From NCBI RefSeq assembly GCF_007858285.1, contig NZ_VFIL01000001.1:678329-742328 (forward strand): a stretch of DNA of 64,000 nucleotides, written 5' to 3'. Below the pieces are notes generated by a model. The model was not told where the DNA came from and searched no databases. It saw nothing but the letters and a program-made list of their open reading frames with translations. Shown here one piece after another: positions 16,386 through 25,053 of this stretch. Position 1 is the stretch's first letter; each line of letters begins with the position of its first letter. Made by a program: the position numbers and the translations under genes. The DNA is from Pseudomonas brenneri. Lineage in GTDB: Bacteria > Pseudomonadota > Gammaproteobacteria > Pseudomonadales > Pseudomonadaceae.

Positions 16386-18593
16386 ATGACTTTGATTAGC
16401 GACGTACAACTTGCATGCTCCCGTTTGGCACAACACGGATGGCACTCACTCTTACTACAACATGGCTTAGACATTACGGCGCTCGACCTACAACAAGAAC
16501 TGTCAAAACCCTTACACATTGATAGAACAATCAAGGGTTTCGAAGACTACTCACACTCTGGTGTACGAGGCATCGAAGCAGGTAAACCTGCTGAAAGTTT
16601 GCTCTATCATGCCTTTGCTTCACCTAATGTCATCACCACCGCCCAGGGCACCCAACTGACTGCATTCCCATCAGCCCTTGAAATTGAGCAGTTGCTGAAC
16701 TTCGTTTACGGTGTTAACCCACCCAGTTTAGAGACATTGAGGGTGTACGCGGGAACGGCACCCTTGGCGATAGTAGTCTTTGCGTATGAATACCGGCCGC
16801 GCCCGGAAACTGTGCATCAGTGTCAGGCAGACCTGTGTTTCTCTCGCACAGGTGTCGCACGAGTAGGCACTGCGCCGGTCTTGTATGATGCCGCACGGCG
16901 AGGGTTCCTGCCCTTTGTTGACACGGCTACACAACAGATGCGTGTTACGCCTGCCCGTTATGGCGCGTACCTTGCCATGCAAAAAAAAGGAGCGCGCGAA
17001 TGCTTCGGCCCCATGAACTTTCAAACACCCAGTGACGCCGACTTGGACTTCTGGGTGCCGATACATAAGTTATTCAACGGTAAAGAATGCTTGCTCGGCT
17101 TGGACTTGACGGTGCATCTGGACAACTACCAGATCAATGAGAAGATCAGGCAAGTGCATACGAGGTTCAACAATACGGGATGGCAAGAACCTGACATCCT
17201 GAATTATCCATTTGTAATTACCGAAGGCCTTTGTCATTGGGCCGAGCCAACTGACTTTGGCATGGGGCTTCTGGTCCCGGATGACAAGGAACGACTGGTC
17301 GAGCTGGCCTACTATCAAGAGCGACCATTATCATTCACGATGCCGTCGGGTACGGGGGGGTTGGTGCATGGTCGCCATCGAGTACATGACGACGGATCAA
17401 TCGAAGACTTGAACAATGTCGAAGGTGTTGATGCAATCGTCAAGCAGGGAGGGTATCGCGCCTTGCACTATCAGGACGCAATGGCAGACGGTTGGGTGCA
17501 CGCGCGCTGTCCGCAACTGGAGTCCTGCGGACTGGACAAAGATAGCGTTGCGGCCTACTCGATTATCGGTGCCCCCGACTTCTTCCCTCTATGTGGACAG
17601 CGCGAACTGAAGGTTTGGTCAAGTGATCCGGATATTTTCCCCTGTCCGACACCTCCGTGCCCCGAAGTTTGGCATACACGCGTCAATCCCCTGTCGGATG
17701 TCCGTTTCCCGATCAACCCGACGCTTGTGGGCAGCCACTTTGCCGATGAAGACCGCACCGCCACTGCAATTGTCTCCTTACCCTTCGATGCATCAATGGC
17801 TGTTACGGCTCAGGCAGTGCCTGAGGTCGGTTTGGCTCAACGTCAGTCCTATTTACCCGACTTCGCCAGTGGCGTGTTCGGACCTGGCTGGGAGGTTGGC
17901 AGGGGCTTGATCGATAAGCCTTTTACCAACGTACTAAACGGTTACATGCTCGCCAGCCCCTTTACAGAAGATGCCCGGATTTGCGCAGCGCTGGGTTCCT
18001 ACTGGCCAGGCGTAGCACCCGATTCAACCCGTACATTTGAGCCCCGTTCCATCGCTTCGACAGTCATCCCCTTAACAGACACAGAGATCGGCCTAACGGG
18101 CGAGACCTCCTGGGACGGCCTGACAGGTCCCGTTCTGGTTGATTACGATGGGCGTCAGGTTGTCCAGTATCAGTCCTACGAATATAGCGACTACACCGGG
18201 GCTGCATTGGCCGGGCAACTGTCATCGGCAATCACTGGGCAAGTCGGGACTCAGCAATACCACCAACGGGTCCTGGCAATGCGTCGGGCATATCACGCTG
18301 TGGGAGCGGGGACCGATAAAGCGCTACGAACGCTATGGCCCGTACTTTCTTTCTCTTTGGTGCAATCAGCAGACGAGGGTCTGCAAGCAGCACAGCAGCA
18401 GGCAGGCCACTTTCTGGAAGGTGAGGTGATGTATTTTTTCCTCTACAAACACGGCGCAATCATCACGCCATCGGATAACTTCAAGCGGCGTTATGTGGAG
18501 ATTGAAGCGCGAGTGCAATTGTATGTCAGTCAGACCGCCCTATTAATCAAGCAAGACGAGACGTTGTGGCGTTTACTTGATGAATCGTTTTGA
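16386..18593 (+). CDS. LodA-like cysteine-tryptophylquinone amino-acid oxidase
   Basis: A 735-residue protein resembling the LodA/GoxA family, quinoproteins that oxidise amino acids with release of ammonia and hydrogen peroxide. The cofactor is made from a Cys and a Trp of the protein itself. Candidate residues are Cys533 in ARICAALGSYWPGVAPDSTR and Trp576 in GETSWDGLTGPV; assignment is by motif position. There is no signal peptide. A TTGAGGA site precedes the ATG. It overlaps a LodB-like flavoprotein gene by 14 bases; the pair is diagnostic, because LodB is needed for cofactor formation. The gene is visibly more AT-rich than its neighbours, suggesting horizontal gain. Substrate (lysine, glycine or other) is unknown. 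Confidence 0.85.
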   Translation: MTLISDVQLACSRLAQHGWHSLLLQHGLDITALDLQQELSKPLHIDRTIKGFEDYSHSGVRGIEAGKPAESLLYHAFASPNVITTAQGTQLTAFPSALEIEQLLNFVYGVNPPSLETLRVYAGTAPLAIVVFAYEYRPRPETVHQCQADLCFSRTGVARVGTAPVLYDAARRGFLPFVDTATQQMRVTPARYGAYLAMQKKGARECFGPMNFQTPSDADLDFWVPIHKLFNGKECLLGLDLTVHLDNYQINEKIRQVHTRFNNTGWQEPDILNYPFVITEGLCHWAEPTDFGMGLLVPDDKERLVELAYYQERPLSFTMPSGTGGLVHGRHRVHDDGSIEDLNNVEGVDAIVKQGGYRALHYQDAMADGWVHARCPQLESCGLDKDSVAAYSIIGAPDFFPLCGQRELKVWSSDPDIFPCPTPPCPEVWHTRVNPLSDVRFPINPTLVGSHFADEDRTATAIVSLPFDASMAVTAQAVPEVGLAQRQSYLPDFASGVFGPGWEVGRGLIDKPFTNVLNGYMLASPFTEDARICAALGSYWPGVAPDSTRTFEPRSIASTVIPLTDTEIGLTGETSWDGLTGPVLVDYDGRQVVQYQSYEYSDYTGAALAGQLSSAITGQVGTQQYHQRVLAMRRAYHAVGAGTDKALRTLWPVLSFSLVQSADEGLQAAQQQAGHFLEGEVMYFFLYKHGAIITPSDNFKRRYVEIEARVQLYVSQTALLIKQDETLWRLLDESF

Positions 18594-19602
18594 CGTGATT
18601 GTTGTAGGGGCCGGGCCGGCCGGCTGTGCCACTGCGATCGCGTGCGCACAACGCGGGATGCGCGTGGCACTGCTCGAACGGGCTACATTCCCGCGACACC
18701 GGCCCGGTGAAACCCTTCACCCGGCCATCGAGCCGCTGCTTGCCCAGTTGGGGATGATGCCCGATCTGAGCGAGCAGCCTTGTCTACGACATGAAGGGCA
18801 CTGGGTACAGTGGGACGCAGCGCCGCGTTTCATCAAGTTCGGTGGTGATGCTGCTGGCCCTTGGCGAGGTTTCCAAGTCCAGCGAGCATCCTTCGATGCT
18901 CAACTCGTGAAACAGGCCTGTGTGTTGGGTGTAAAGATAATTCAGCCTTGTTTAAATCCAACGGTGATTCGTGAAGGCAACAGGGTCACCGGTGTGAACG
19001 TCATGTCAGACCGGCTTATGGCAACCTATGTTGTCGATGCCTCGGGGCATCACGGATGGCTCAGGCGCCAACTGCCGATTCAGTGGCTGGAATTTTCGCC
19101 GATCCTCATTGCGCGCTATGGCTATTACCAAGGCGACCTTGAGCTTGTTAATGACGCACCGCGACTTATCGCGAACAAGGACGGTTGGCAATGGATCGCA
19201 CGCGTCGACAACCACCTCCTCCACTGGACAACGTTGAGCTTTCACTTAAACAGCAAACTGGCAGCCGGATCGCCCGAGACACTCAAGCATTTAACACCTG
19301 CGGGTCCGGTACGCGGCGCCGAAGTGTCTTGGCGCCTGTCCAATGTTCCCATGGCAGCCGGTTATGTACTCGTAGGTGATGCTGCTGCAATATTGGATCC
19401 GGCATCATCGCACGGTGTGCTCAAAGCGCTAATGTCCGGCATGCAAGCGGCCCAAGCCATTGCCGACTGCCTCGCGTGGCCAAGTGGCGAACACGTCGTA
19501 CACAACCATTATAAAACCTGGCTGCACAATCAGTTCAACACCGACGTCGATGCCCTGCGCCAGTTCTATCGCGTGCATCCTTACCCTCCGGCATGGGTTT
19601 GA
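18580..19602 (+). CDS. LodB-like FAD-dependent maturation protein
   Basis: A 340-residue flavoprotein of the geranylgeranyl-reductase/tryptophan-halogenase-like group. The N-terminal FAD motif is VIVVGAGPAGCATAIACAQRG, followed by FPRHRPGETLHPAIEPLL, and the second FAD motif is GYVLVGDAAAILDPASSHGVLKAL near residues 264-287. In characterised LodAB systems this partner generates the quinone cofactor in LodA. The ATG at 18580 lies within the end of the LodA-like gene (14-base overlap), so translation is coupled. Confidence 0.87.
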   Translation: MNRFDVIVVGAGPAGCATAIACAQRGMRVALLERATFPRHRPGETLHPAIEPLLAQLGMMPDLSEQPCLRHEGHWVQWDAAPRFIKFGGDAAGPWRGFQVQRASFDAQLVKQACVLGVKIIQPCLNPTVIREGNRVTGVNVMSDRLMATYVVDASGHHGWLRRQLPIQWLEFSPILIARYGYYQGDLELVNDAPRLIANKDGWQWIARVDNHLLHWTTLSFHLNSKLAAGSPETLKHLTPAGPVRGAEVSWRLSNVPMAAGYVLVGDAAAILDPASSHGVLKALMSGMQAAQAIADCLAWPSGEHVVHNHYKTWLHNQFNTDVDALRQFYRVHPYPPAWV

Positions 19603-19650
19603 TGAACGGTAGAAGTCGCCGTTAGACTCACCCAATACGTCGCCTGACCC

Positions 19651-19692
19651 ACCGCTATCGCAGCCTCGCTGGAGCTCGACAGCTCCCACAAG
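19651..19692. repeat. degenerate REP remnant after the LodAB-like genes
   Basis: ACCGCTATCGC...CTCCCACAAGG retains the two ends of a GTGGGAGC-type REP arm around an altered centre. It lies between the LodB-like gene and the convergent DUF1989 gene. Confidence 0.55.
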
Positions 19693-19708
19693 GTTAGATA
19701 TTCATCAC

Positions 19709-20560
19709 TTACTTTTCCCACTCGGCCTTGGGAATCAGCAAGCCATGGTTACCGTTGTACGCCGCACGCGCAGGCGACCTCCAACCCTCCAGCAACGCCT
19801 CATCCAATCGGTAGATTTCCACCCCCAGCGGGCGGCATACCGTCAGCGGGTCCTGGGCATCCGGGCCCCACATCGGCAGCGACAGATCGCCGCCCGGGCA
19901 GGTGGACAACGCACACAGCAAGTCGATCTCGGCAAAGAACTCCAGGTAGTCACCTTGCTTGGCCGGGCACGCCTTCATGAAGTACATATCGTCGTGATTC
20001 AGGCCCGTGCACTGGAAGATGTTCAATACATCGTGCACATCAAACTCGGTCAGGCCATGGGGCAATACGGCGCGGGTCAGGTTGGAATGGCAATGGTGAT
20101 GGAAGTCCTCGCCGGTCAGCATCTTGTTCACATAAGGATCACAGCGCGTACCCAGCAGGTCATGCAGGCGCCCGCCATGTTCATCGATGCCGTAGCCGGC
20201 CAGGCTGTCATCGGTGATGGTGACCATCGGCCGCAGAAACGGCAGGTTCGACCACAGGCGGTCATAGGTGCTGACATGCGCGCCTTGCAGTTGGCGGGTG
20301 CGGGCCGCCCACATACGCTCGCGCGGATCATTGGCATTCCACACGTTGAAATCACCGACCTGGGGGCCGATCGGTGTGGTCACGCGAAACACATGGCCAG
20401 CCGGCACTTTCCAGGCGCGACCGGTACGGATCGGCACTTCGAACTGCTCGATCAGGGTGCGCCCTGCCCCGGACTCGCGCACACGATCATAAAACGCCTT
20501 GTCGACCTGCAAGGCAGCGCCTTTGCTGACTTGGTAGGCGGCGGGATAGTCCTTGTACAT
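19709..20560 (-). CDS. DUF1989 (urea-carboxylase-associated family) protein
   Basis: A 283-residue cupin-like protein of the family annotated as urea amidolyase-associated or DUF1989. Conserved segments include GHVFRVTTPIGPQVGDFNVWNANDP, HHHCHSNLTRAVLPHGLTEFDVHDVLNIFQCTG with probable metal-binding histidines, and LSTCPGGDLS. The start at 20560 has GGAGGA upstream; longer versions do not. No urea carboxylase is nearby. It precedes nothing on its strand and follows DUF1937 and eutH, separated from them by a REPIN, so membership in that cluster is uncertain. A perfect palindrome lies just upstream of its ribosome site. Confidence 0.82.
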   Translation of the reverse strand: MYKDYPAAYQVSKGAALQVDKAFYDRVRESGAGRTLIEQFEVPIRTGRAWKVPAGHVFRVTTPIGPQVGDFNVWNANDPRERMWAARTRQLQGAHVSTYDRLWSNLPFLRPMVTITDDSLAGYGIDEHGGRLHDLLGTRCDPYVNKMLTGEDFHHHCHSNLTRAVLPHGLTEFDVHDVLNIFQCTGLNHDDMYFMKACPAKQGDYLEFFAEIDLLCALSTCPGGDLSLPMWGPDAQDPLTVCRPLGVEIYRLDEALLEGWRSPARAAYNGNHGLLIPKAEWEK

Positions 20561-20579
20561 GGGGGATCCTCCATTGCAG

Positions 20580-20593
20580 GGTTTTGCAAAACC
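20580..20593. promoter_or_regulatory. perfect palindrome, candidate operator of the DUF1989 gene
   Basis: GGTTTTGCAAAACC is a perfect 14-base palindrome about 20 bases upstream of the DUF1989 start codon. The bound regulator is unknown. Confidence 0.5.
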
Positions 20594-20642
20594 ATACAAG
20601 CGGGCTTGCCCTAATGCCAGTCAGTTAAGCGGATACTGCTTT

Positions 20643-20759
20643 CTGTAGGAGCGAGGGGGACGCCTAGTTCTTGCTCGCGAAGGACATCAACGATAACGCG
20701 TGTTTGCTAGGTAAACGCGGCGCTCTCAAGTTCTTCGCGAGCAAGCTCGCTCCTACAAG
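20643..20759. repeat. REPIN, GTAGGAGCG type, with an interrupted left arm
   Basis: The right arm at 20732-20759 is intact (TTCGCGAGCAAGCTCGCTCC core). The left arm begins CTGTAGGAGCGAG at 20643, then about 14 extra bases, then CTTGCTCGCGAAG at 20670-20682, as if a short sequence had been inserted at the arm's tip. Confidence 0.8.
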
Positions 20760-20770
20760 GGGGGGCGTCG

Positions 20771-21127
20771 TCAGTTGAACTCGCCAGAAACTTCGGACCA
20801 CAGGCTGACCTTCTGCCCGCGATTCTTGAAGAACTCGATTTCACGCTTGATCCCCGAGCTCAGGTCCCAACCCGGCAGGTCGAGGATGATCAGTTCCTCC
20901 ATCATCTCCATGAACAGCGCGTCCACCGGCGCCCACAGCTTGCCGATGGTTGCACTGTCCTTGCCTTCAAACGCCAGGTTGATCGGGTGCGACATCGACA
21001 CCTGACTGAACACCCCATGACCTGACTCGATGATCGAGGCCGCCACCTTGTTGCACTGGATAAAGCGCTCAAGGGTGACCGACGCATCGGCATGGCTGTA
21101 GGGGCAGGCCAGAAAGATCTTTCTCAT
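20771..21127 (-). CDS. DUF1937 family protein
   Basis: A 118-residue protein starting MRKIFLACPYSHAD, the hallmark of DUF1937, a family with a nucleoside 2-deoxyribosyltransferase-like fold. Further conserved parts are SGHGVFSQVSMSHPINLAFEGK and EMMEELIILDLPGWDLSSGIKREIEFF, where Asp and Glu residues sit as in that fold. The ATG at 21127 has GAGG upstream. It follows the EutH-like gene by 56 bases on the same strand, so they are probably co-transcribed. Its substrate is unknown. Confidence 0.8.
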   Translation of the reverse strand: MRKIFLACPYSHADASVTLERFIQCNKVAASIIESGHGVFSQVSMSHPINLAFEGKDSATIGKLWAPVDALFMEMMEELIILDLPGWDLSSGIKREIEFFKNRGQKVSLWSEVSGEFN

Positions 21128-21183
21128 TGTTACCTCAGGGCAATGCAAGGGCTCGCGCCCTTGCGGGGGTTAAAGAGTTAGCG

Positions 21184-22428
21184 TCAGACCGCCTGGGCTG
21201 CGGGCACGCCGGATGCTTGGGCCTCGTCGCGCTCACGCTCCTGTGCTTCGTAGCGCTGAGCGGCAGGCACGGAGATCTTGATCGCGATTGCCACGGCGAG
21301 CAGGCCGCCAAACAGCTTGGCGAGCAGGATCGGCATGATCAGCGTCGGCTGGAAGTTCGCGGTAAAGGCCAGGTGATCACCGATGGTGGCCTGCGCGCAG
21401 ACGCCCAGGGCCACACACAAGACCTTGTCCCGGGCATTCATTTTCTTGAACAGATGGTAGACCGCGATGATATTGGCAAACACCATCACAAACGCCGCCG
21501 CGCCATTGGCCGACAACCCGATGTGCCTGCCGAGTACTTCCATGGGCTTCTTGCAGTAGCGGTTGAACAGGTAGCAGATCGGGAACGTACCGGCGAGCAT
21601 GATGCCGATGTAGCCAGCAATCTCGATGGCGCGGAACAGTTCCTTCTCGTCGGCGAACATCGGATCGAAGCCCCACACGCCGAAGTTTTTCATGAAGAAG
21701 CCAGTGAAGTGCTCGACGATGGCCAGCGCCAGGACGATCTTGATAAAGGCGTCCATCAATTTGCCGAACACCAGGAACCCGGCCACCATCCACGAGGCCC
21801 GGTAGCGCAAGCCGGCAGCCAGCAGGAAGCAGAACACAAACAGTGGCGCGAGCAAGCGCACGCAGTCGACAAAACCCAGGCTCAGGTAATGCAGGGCCGG
21901 CGAGGTGGTGGACACGATGTCACGCACCGGCAGGTTGAAGGCGGTGATCATCATCAGCGACGCAAGCACGGCAAACGGGATGCTGATCAACCCGGCCATG
22001 GCCCCCAGCGCCAGGTACTTGTGGTCCTTGCGTTCGAGCATCATCAGCCCGACCGGGATCAGGTAGACGATGGTCGCGCCGGAGGTGTAGCCGACGATCA
22101 TCGCGGTGATCCACATGTCGCGGTTCGCCGCCAGGGCGTCGGCGAGCTGGTAGCCGCCCATGTCCACGGCGATGATCGACAGTGCCGCAATGGAGACGTC
22201 AGAACCCATCGCACCAAAGTACGGCCCCAGTGCGACCTCGATGAATTTAGACAGGTATGGAATCGCCACCATGATGCCCGCCTGCGCCAGGAACACCGGG
22301 CCGATGGAGTGGATGCCGTTGACAAACTCCTTGCCCAGGCCACTGTCCGGCTTGATCACGGAGGCAAACGCGCCGACCACCGCGCCGATCATGATCAGAT
22401 AAATAACGTAGTTCCCGAATTCCGCCAT
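21184..22428 (-). CDS. eutH: EutH-family transporter
   Basis: A 414-residue inner-membrane protein with about ten hydrophobic helices. The DMGGYQLADALAANRDMW segment and GATIVYLIPVGLMMLERKDHKYLALGAMAGLISIPFAV match EutH, the ethanolamine carrier of enteric eut operons. There is no microcompartment, EutBC lyase or other eut gene in the window, so the substrate may be something other than ethanolamine. GGAG lies before the ATG. It is divergent from a DeoR regulator gene, and an inverted repeat 157 bases upstream of its start recurs before the FAD oxidoreductase/kinase operon. Confidence 0.85.
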   Translation of the reverse strand: MAEFGNYVIYLIMIGAVVGAFASVIKPDSGLGKEFVNGIHSIGPVFLAQAGIMVAIPYLSKFIEVALGPYFGAMGSDVSIAALSIIAVDMGGYQLADALAANRDMWITAMIVGYTSGATIVYLIPVGLMMLERKDHKYLALGAMAGLISIPFAVLASLMMITAFNLPVRDIVSTTSPALHYLSLGFVDCVRLLAPLFVFCFLLAAGLRYRASWMVAGFLVFGKLMDAFIKIVLALAIVEHFTGFFMKNFGVWGFDPMFADEKELFRAIEIAGYIGIMLAGTFPICYLFNRYCKKPMEVLGRHIGLSANGAAAFVMVFANIIAVYHLFKKMNARDKVLCVALGVCAQATIGDHLAFTANFQPTLIMPILLAKLFGGLLAVAIAIKISVPAAQRYEAQERERDEAQASGVPAAQAV

Positions 22429-22828
22429 TACTTTCGCTCCATCTGTACTGAATCAATTGTTGTTGTAGGAGTACGCCCCAGTCCGGTCGCTCCATTGGCC
22501 AAACGTTGGCACCCATGAGTGTTTTACCGCCTCATTTACGGCGCTTTCACACCCTATTACTAACCACTTCCCATGCCAATCGTGTGTTTATTGTGGTTTT
22601 GCGGGTTAAACACACTGGAATCGGTCAATTCTATTGCGTAATCTCTAGTCATACCTTTCAAGGCAGCGGACTCTACGGCCGTGAACGGCAAACGCCAATA
22701 CCAAGTTCACACCACCGGCGCTGGCGCCCAAGCACCCCAACACGCGCTGCCCCGGCATCATTTGAGTGCCTCGGTAACAGCACTGCGCACCTGTGGCGCA
22801 TTCACGTAGCATCAAGAGGATGACTCCC
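22429..22828. promoter_or_regulatory. divergent control region between eutH and the DeoR gene
   Basis: A gene-free 400-base region. Its main feature is the inverted repeat listed separately at 22582-22615. On the minus strand, just downstream of that repeat, TTGGCA-N17-TAGGGT (about 22548-22577) is a possible promoter for eutH. No convincing gene was seen. Confidence 0.4.
22582..22615. promoter_or_regulatory. candidate DeoR-family operator 1
   Basis: GTGTGTTTA (22582-22590) and TAAACACAC (22607-22615) form a perfect inverted repeat across 16 bases. The inner core, TGTTTATTG-N12-TTAAACACA, is repeated almost exactly at 27853-27881 (N11 there). Both lie about 160 bases upstream of a gene start. 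Confidence 0.6.
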
Positions 22829-23608
22829 ATGCGCCCCAATGAAAGACGCCAACATATCCTTGAGCTGCTACGCCAGCGTGAACGCATTTCGGTCGACGAG
22901 TTGGCGCGCACGCTCAGCACTTCGCAGGAAACCATTCGCCGCGACCTCACGGCCTTGGCCGAAGAAGGCCAGGTCACCAAGTTCCACGGCGGTGCCTCGC
23001 TGCCACCCAGCGGTGAACATGAGAACGCGTTCCAGACCCGAATGAATGAATTCTCCCAGGAGAAACGTGCGGTGGCGCGGTTCGCCGCCGGGCTCTATGC
23101 GCCGGGCGACAGCCTGTTGATCGATACCGGTACCACCACTCTGTTTTTTGCCCGTGAACTGGCAAAGCTCAACCGCATCACTGTCATCACCAACTCCTTG
23201 TTGATCGCCTCCGCCATTGGCACCAGTGGTAATCGCGTATTCATGATCGGCGGCGAATACCGCCCCGAATCGGAACAGAATATCGGCGCCCTGGCCATGG
23301 AGCAGATTGCACGCTTCAACGCCGAACATGCCGTGGTCACGATTGGCGCCCTGAACACCGACGGTGCCTTCGACTTCTCCATCGAAGAGGCCGAAATCAC
23401 CCGCGCCATGATCGCCCGCACGCGCTACCTCACGGTCATTGCCGACTCCTCGAAAATGGGCAAACACGCACTGTTCCAGGTATTTCCCCTGGAGCGCATC
23501 GATCGCTTGATCATCGACCGCAAACCCCTGGGCGAGCTGGCCAAGGCCCTGGCACAGGCCCAGGTTGAAGTACTGGAGGCCCCTGCCCTGACCCGGCCTG
23601 AATGGTGA
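22829..23608 (+). CDS. DeoR-family transcriptional repressor
   Basis: A 259-residue regulator. The N-terminal DeoR helix-turn-helix reads RPNERRQHILELLRQRERISVDELARTLSTSQETIRRDL; the C-terminal sugar-phosphate-sensing domain includes DSLLIDTGTTTLFFARELAKL, VITNSLLIASAI, IGALNTDGAFDFSIEEAEITRAMI and VIADSSKMGKHALFQV. DeoR-type proteins usually bind a phosphorylated pathway intermediate. AAGAGGA lies 8 bases before the ATG at 22829, so the ATG at 22820, which overlaps that site, is less likely. Divergent from eutH and convergent with the kinase operon (4 bases between stops), it probably controls both. Confidence 0.92.
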   Translation: MRPNERRQHILELLRQRERISVDELARTLSTSQETIRRDLTALAEEGQVTKFHGGASLPPSGEHENAFQTRMNEFSQEKRAVARFAAGLYAPGDSLLIDTGTTTLFFARELAKLNRITVITNSLLIASAIGTSGNRVFMIGGEYRPESEQNIGALAMEQIARFNAEHAVVTIGALNTDGAFDFSIEEAEITRAMIARTRYLTVIADSSKMGKHALFQVFPLERIDRLIIDRKPLGELAKALAQAQVEVLEAPALTRPEW

Positions 23609-23612
23609 CCGG

Positions 23613-25028
23613 TCAGCGCCAGTCGCGGCAACGGGTGACCGCATCGCTGAACGAGGCACGCCACTGCCGGGCTTGCTCGGCACTGACTTTGGGGTGAAAG
23701 GTGGTACTGGTGTTACGCGGCGGCTTGAGCGCCACGCCAATACCTTTGGCTGCCAGCGCCGCGCAGCCAAACGCAGTCAGTTCATCAAAACGCTGGGTGA
23801 CAATGCAACGCTGCAAGGCATCGGCGAGAAACTGCGCGAAATACGGGCTGCGCGCCAAGCCACCATCGATGGACAGGTGATCGGTCACGCTGAGAAATTC
23901 GTCCATCGCCGTGATCACTTCAACACTGCGCAACGCCACGCCTTCGAGCACCGCCTGACACATATCCTGGCGCGTGGTGCTGCCATTCATGCCCACCCAC
24001 AGGGCCGCCGCACTGCGATCCCAATGCGGGCAGGCCAACCCGGACAACGCCGGCACAAAGGCCAACTGTCGACCAATCGCCGGCGGCTCGTCGAACGCCG
24101 CCAGCTCCGAAAAGTCGCTGAACAAACCGAGGCGCCCGGCCCACTCCACTGCCGAACTGGCATCGTAGACACCACCGTCCATGGCATAAGTGGGCTTGCC
24201 GTCGATCTGCCAGGCAATGGTCGCCAACAGGCCCTTATCCGGCGCGCGGATGATCTGCTCGCCGGTCAATGTCAGGGCAAACGCCCCGGTACCGAAGGTG
24301 ATCTTGGCGTCGCCCTCATTGCGGCAGCCATGGCCATACAGTGAGGCTTGCTGGTCAACAATCGAGGCGGTAATCGGCGTAGCGCCGATCTCACCAAAGT
24401 GCCCGACGGTGTCGCGGATCTGCGGCAACGTTTCCATTGGCACGCCAAACAGCTCGCAGAGCTGGCTGTCCCACTGCCCGGTCGCCAGGTTCATCAGCGA
24501 GGTGCGCGAAGCGGTGGTGACGTCAGTGGCGAAGACCCCGGTCAGGCGGTCGAGGAAATACGCATCGGTGGTGCCCAGGCGCAGCCTTCCGGCCCGCAAG
24601 GCGCTCTGCGCGGCCGGCAGATTGCGGATGATCCAGGCCAGCTTGCTCGCCGAAAAGTATGGATCCAGGGGCAACCCCGCACGCTCCAGGGTCAGGGCCT
24701 CGCCGCCATCACCACGCAGTTGGGCGATCTCGGCCGAGGTGCGATTGTCCTGCCATACAATGACCGGCGATAACGGCTCACCGGTCTTGGCGTCCCACGC
24801 CAGGCAACTCTCGCCCTGGTTGGCCAGGCCGATGGCATCTACCCGGCCGGTGGCCTCCAGGCAACGCTGCAGGTTATTGAGCAACTCCAGCGGGTCGTGC
24901 TCCACCCAACCGGGGTGGGGATGATGCTGCTGGTGGCGTAACGAGAGCTGGATATCAGCAGACCCATTTTGGCTCACCACCAACACACGGGTGCTGGTAG
25001 TGCCTTGATCGAGCGCGGCAATGCGCAT
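23613..25028 (-). CDS. FGGY-family carbohydrate/polyol kinase (glycerol-kinase-like)
   Basis: A 471-residue kinase. It starts MRIAALDQGTTSTRVLVVS (the phosphate loop of the first actin-like domain), then IGLANQGESCLAWDAKTGEPLSPVIVWQDNRT as in glycerol kinases, and the second domain with KITFGTGAFALTL, LSGLACPHWDRSAAALWVGM and LSIDGGLARSPYFAQFLADAL. It should phosphorylate a polyol or sugar with ATP; the DQGTTSTR start and WQDNRT motif place it near glycerol kinases. GAGGAG precedes the ATG. It is the last gene of a three-gene operon behind two FAD oxidoreductases. The true substrate is unknown. Confidence 0.88.
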   Translation of the reverse strand: MRIAALDQGTTSTRVLVVSQNGSADIQLSLRHQQHHPHPGWVEHDPLELLNNLQRCLEATGRVDAIGLANQGESCLAWDAKTGEPLSPVIVWQDNRTSAEIAQLRGDGGEALTLERAGLPLDPYFSASKLAWIIRNLPAAQSALRAGRLRLGTTDAYFLDRLTGVFATDVTTASRTSLMNLATGQWDSQLCELFGVPMETLPQIRDTVGHFGEIGATPITASIVDQQASLYGHGCRNEGDAKITFGTGAFALTLTGEQIIRAPDKGLLATIAWQIDGKPTYAMDGGVYDASSAVEWAGRLGLFSDFSELAAFDEPPAIGRQLAFVPALSGLACPHWDRSAAALWVGMNGSTTRQDMCQAVLEGVALRSVEVITAMDEFLSVTDHLSIDGGLARSPYFAQFLADALQRCIVTQRFDELTAFGCAALAAKGIGVALKPPRNTSTTFHPKVSAEQARQWRASFSDAVTRCRDWR

Positions 25029-25053
25029 AGTGAAGACTCCTCGGCAGGTCTTG

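Noticed and set aside
21127..22518. 463-codon open frame opposite eutH
   Set aside because: It has a His/Gln/Asp-rich composition typical of antisense shadows of membrane-protein genes.
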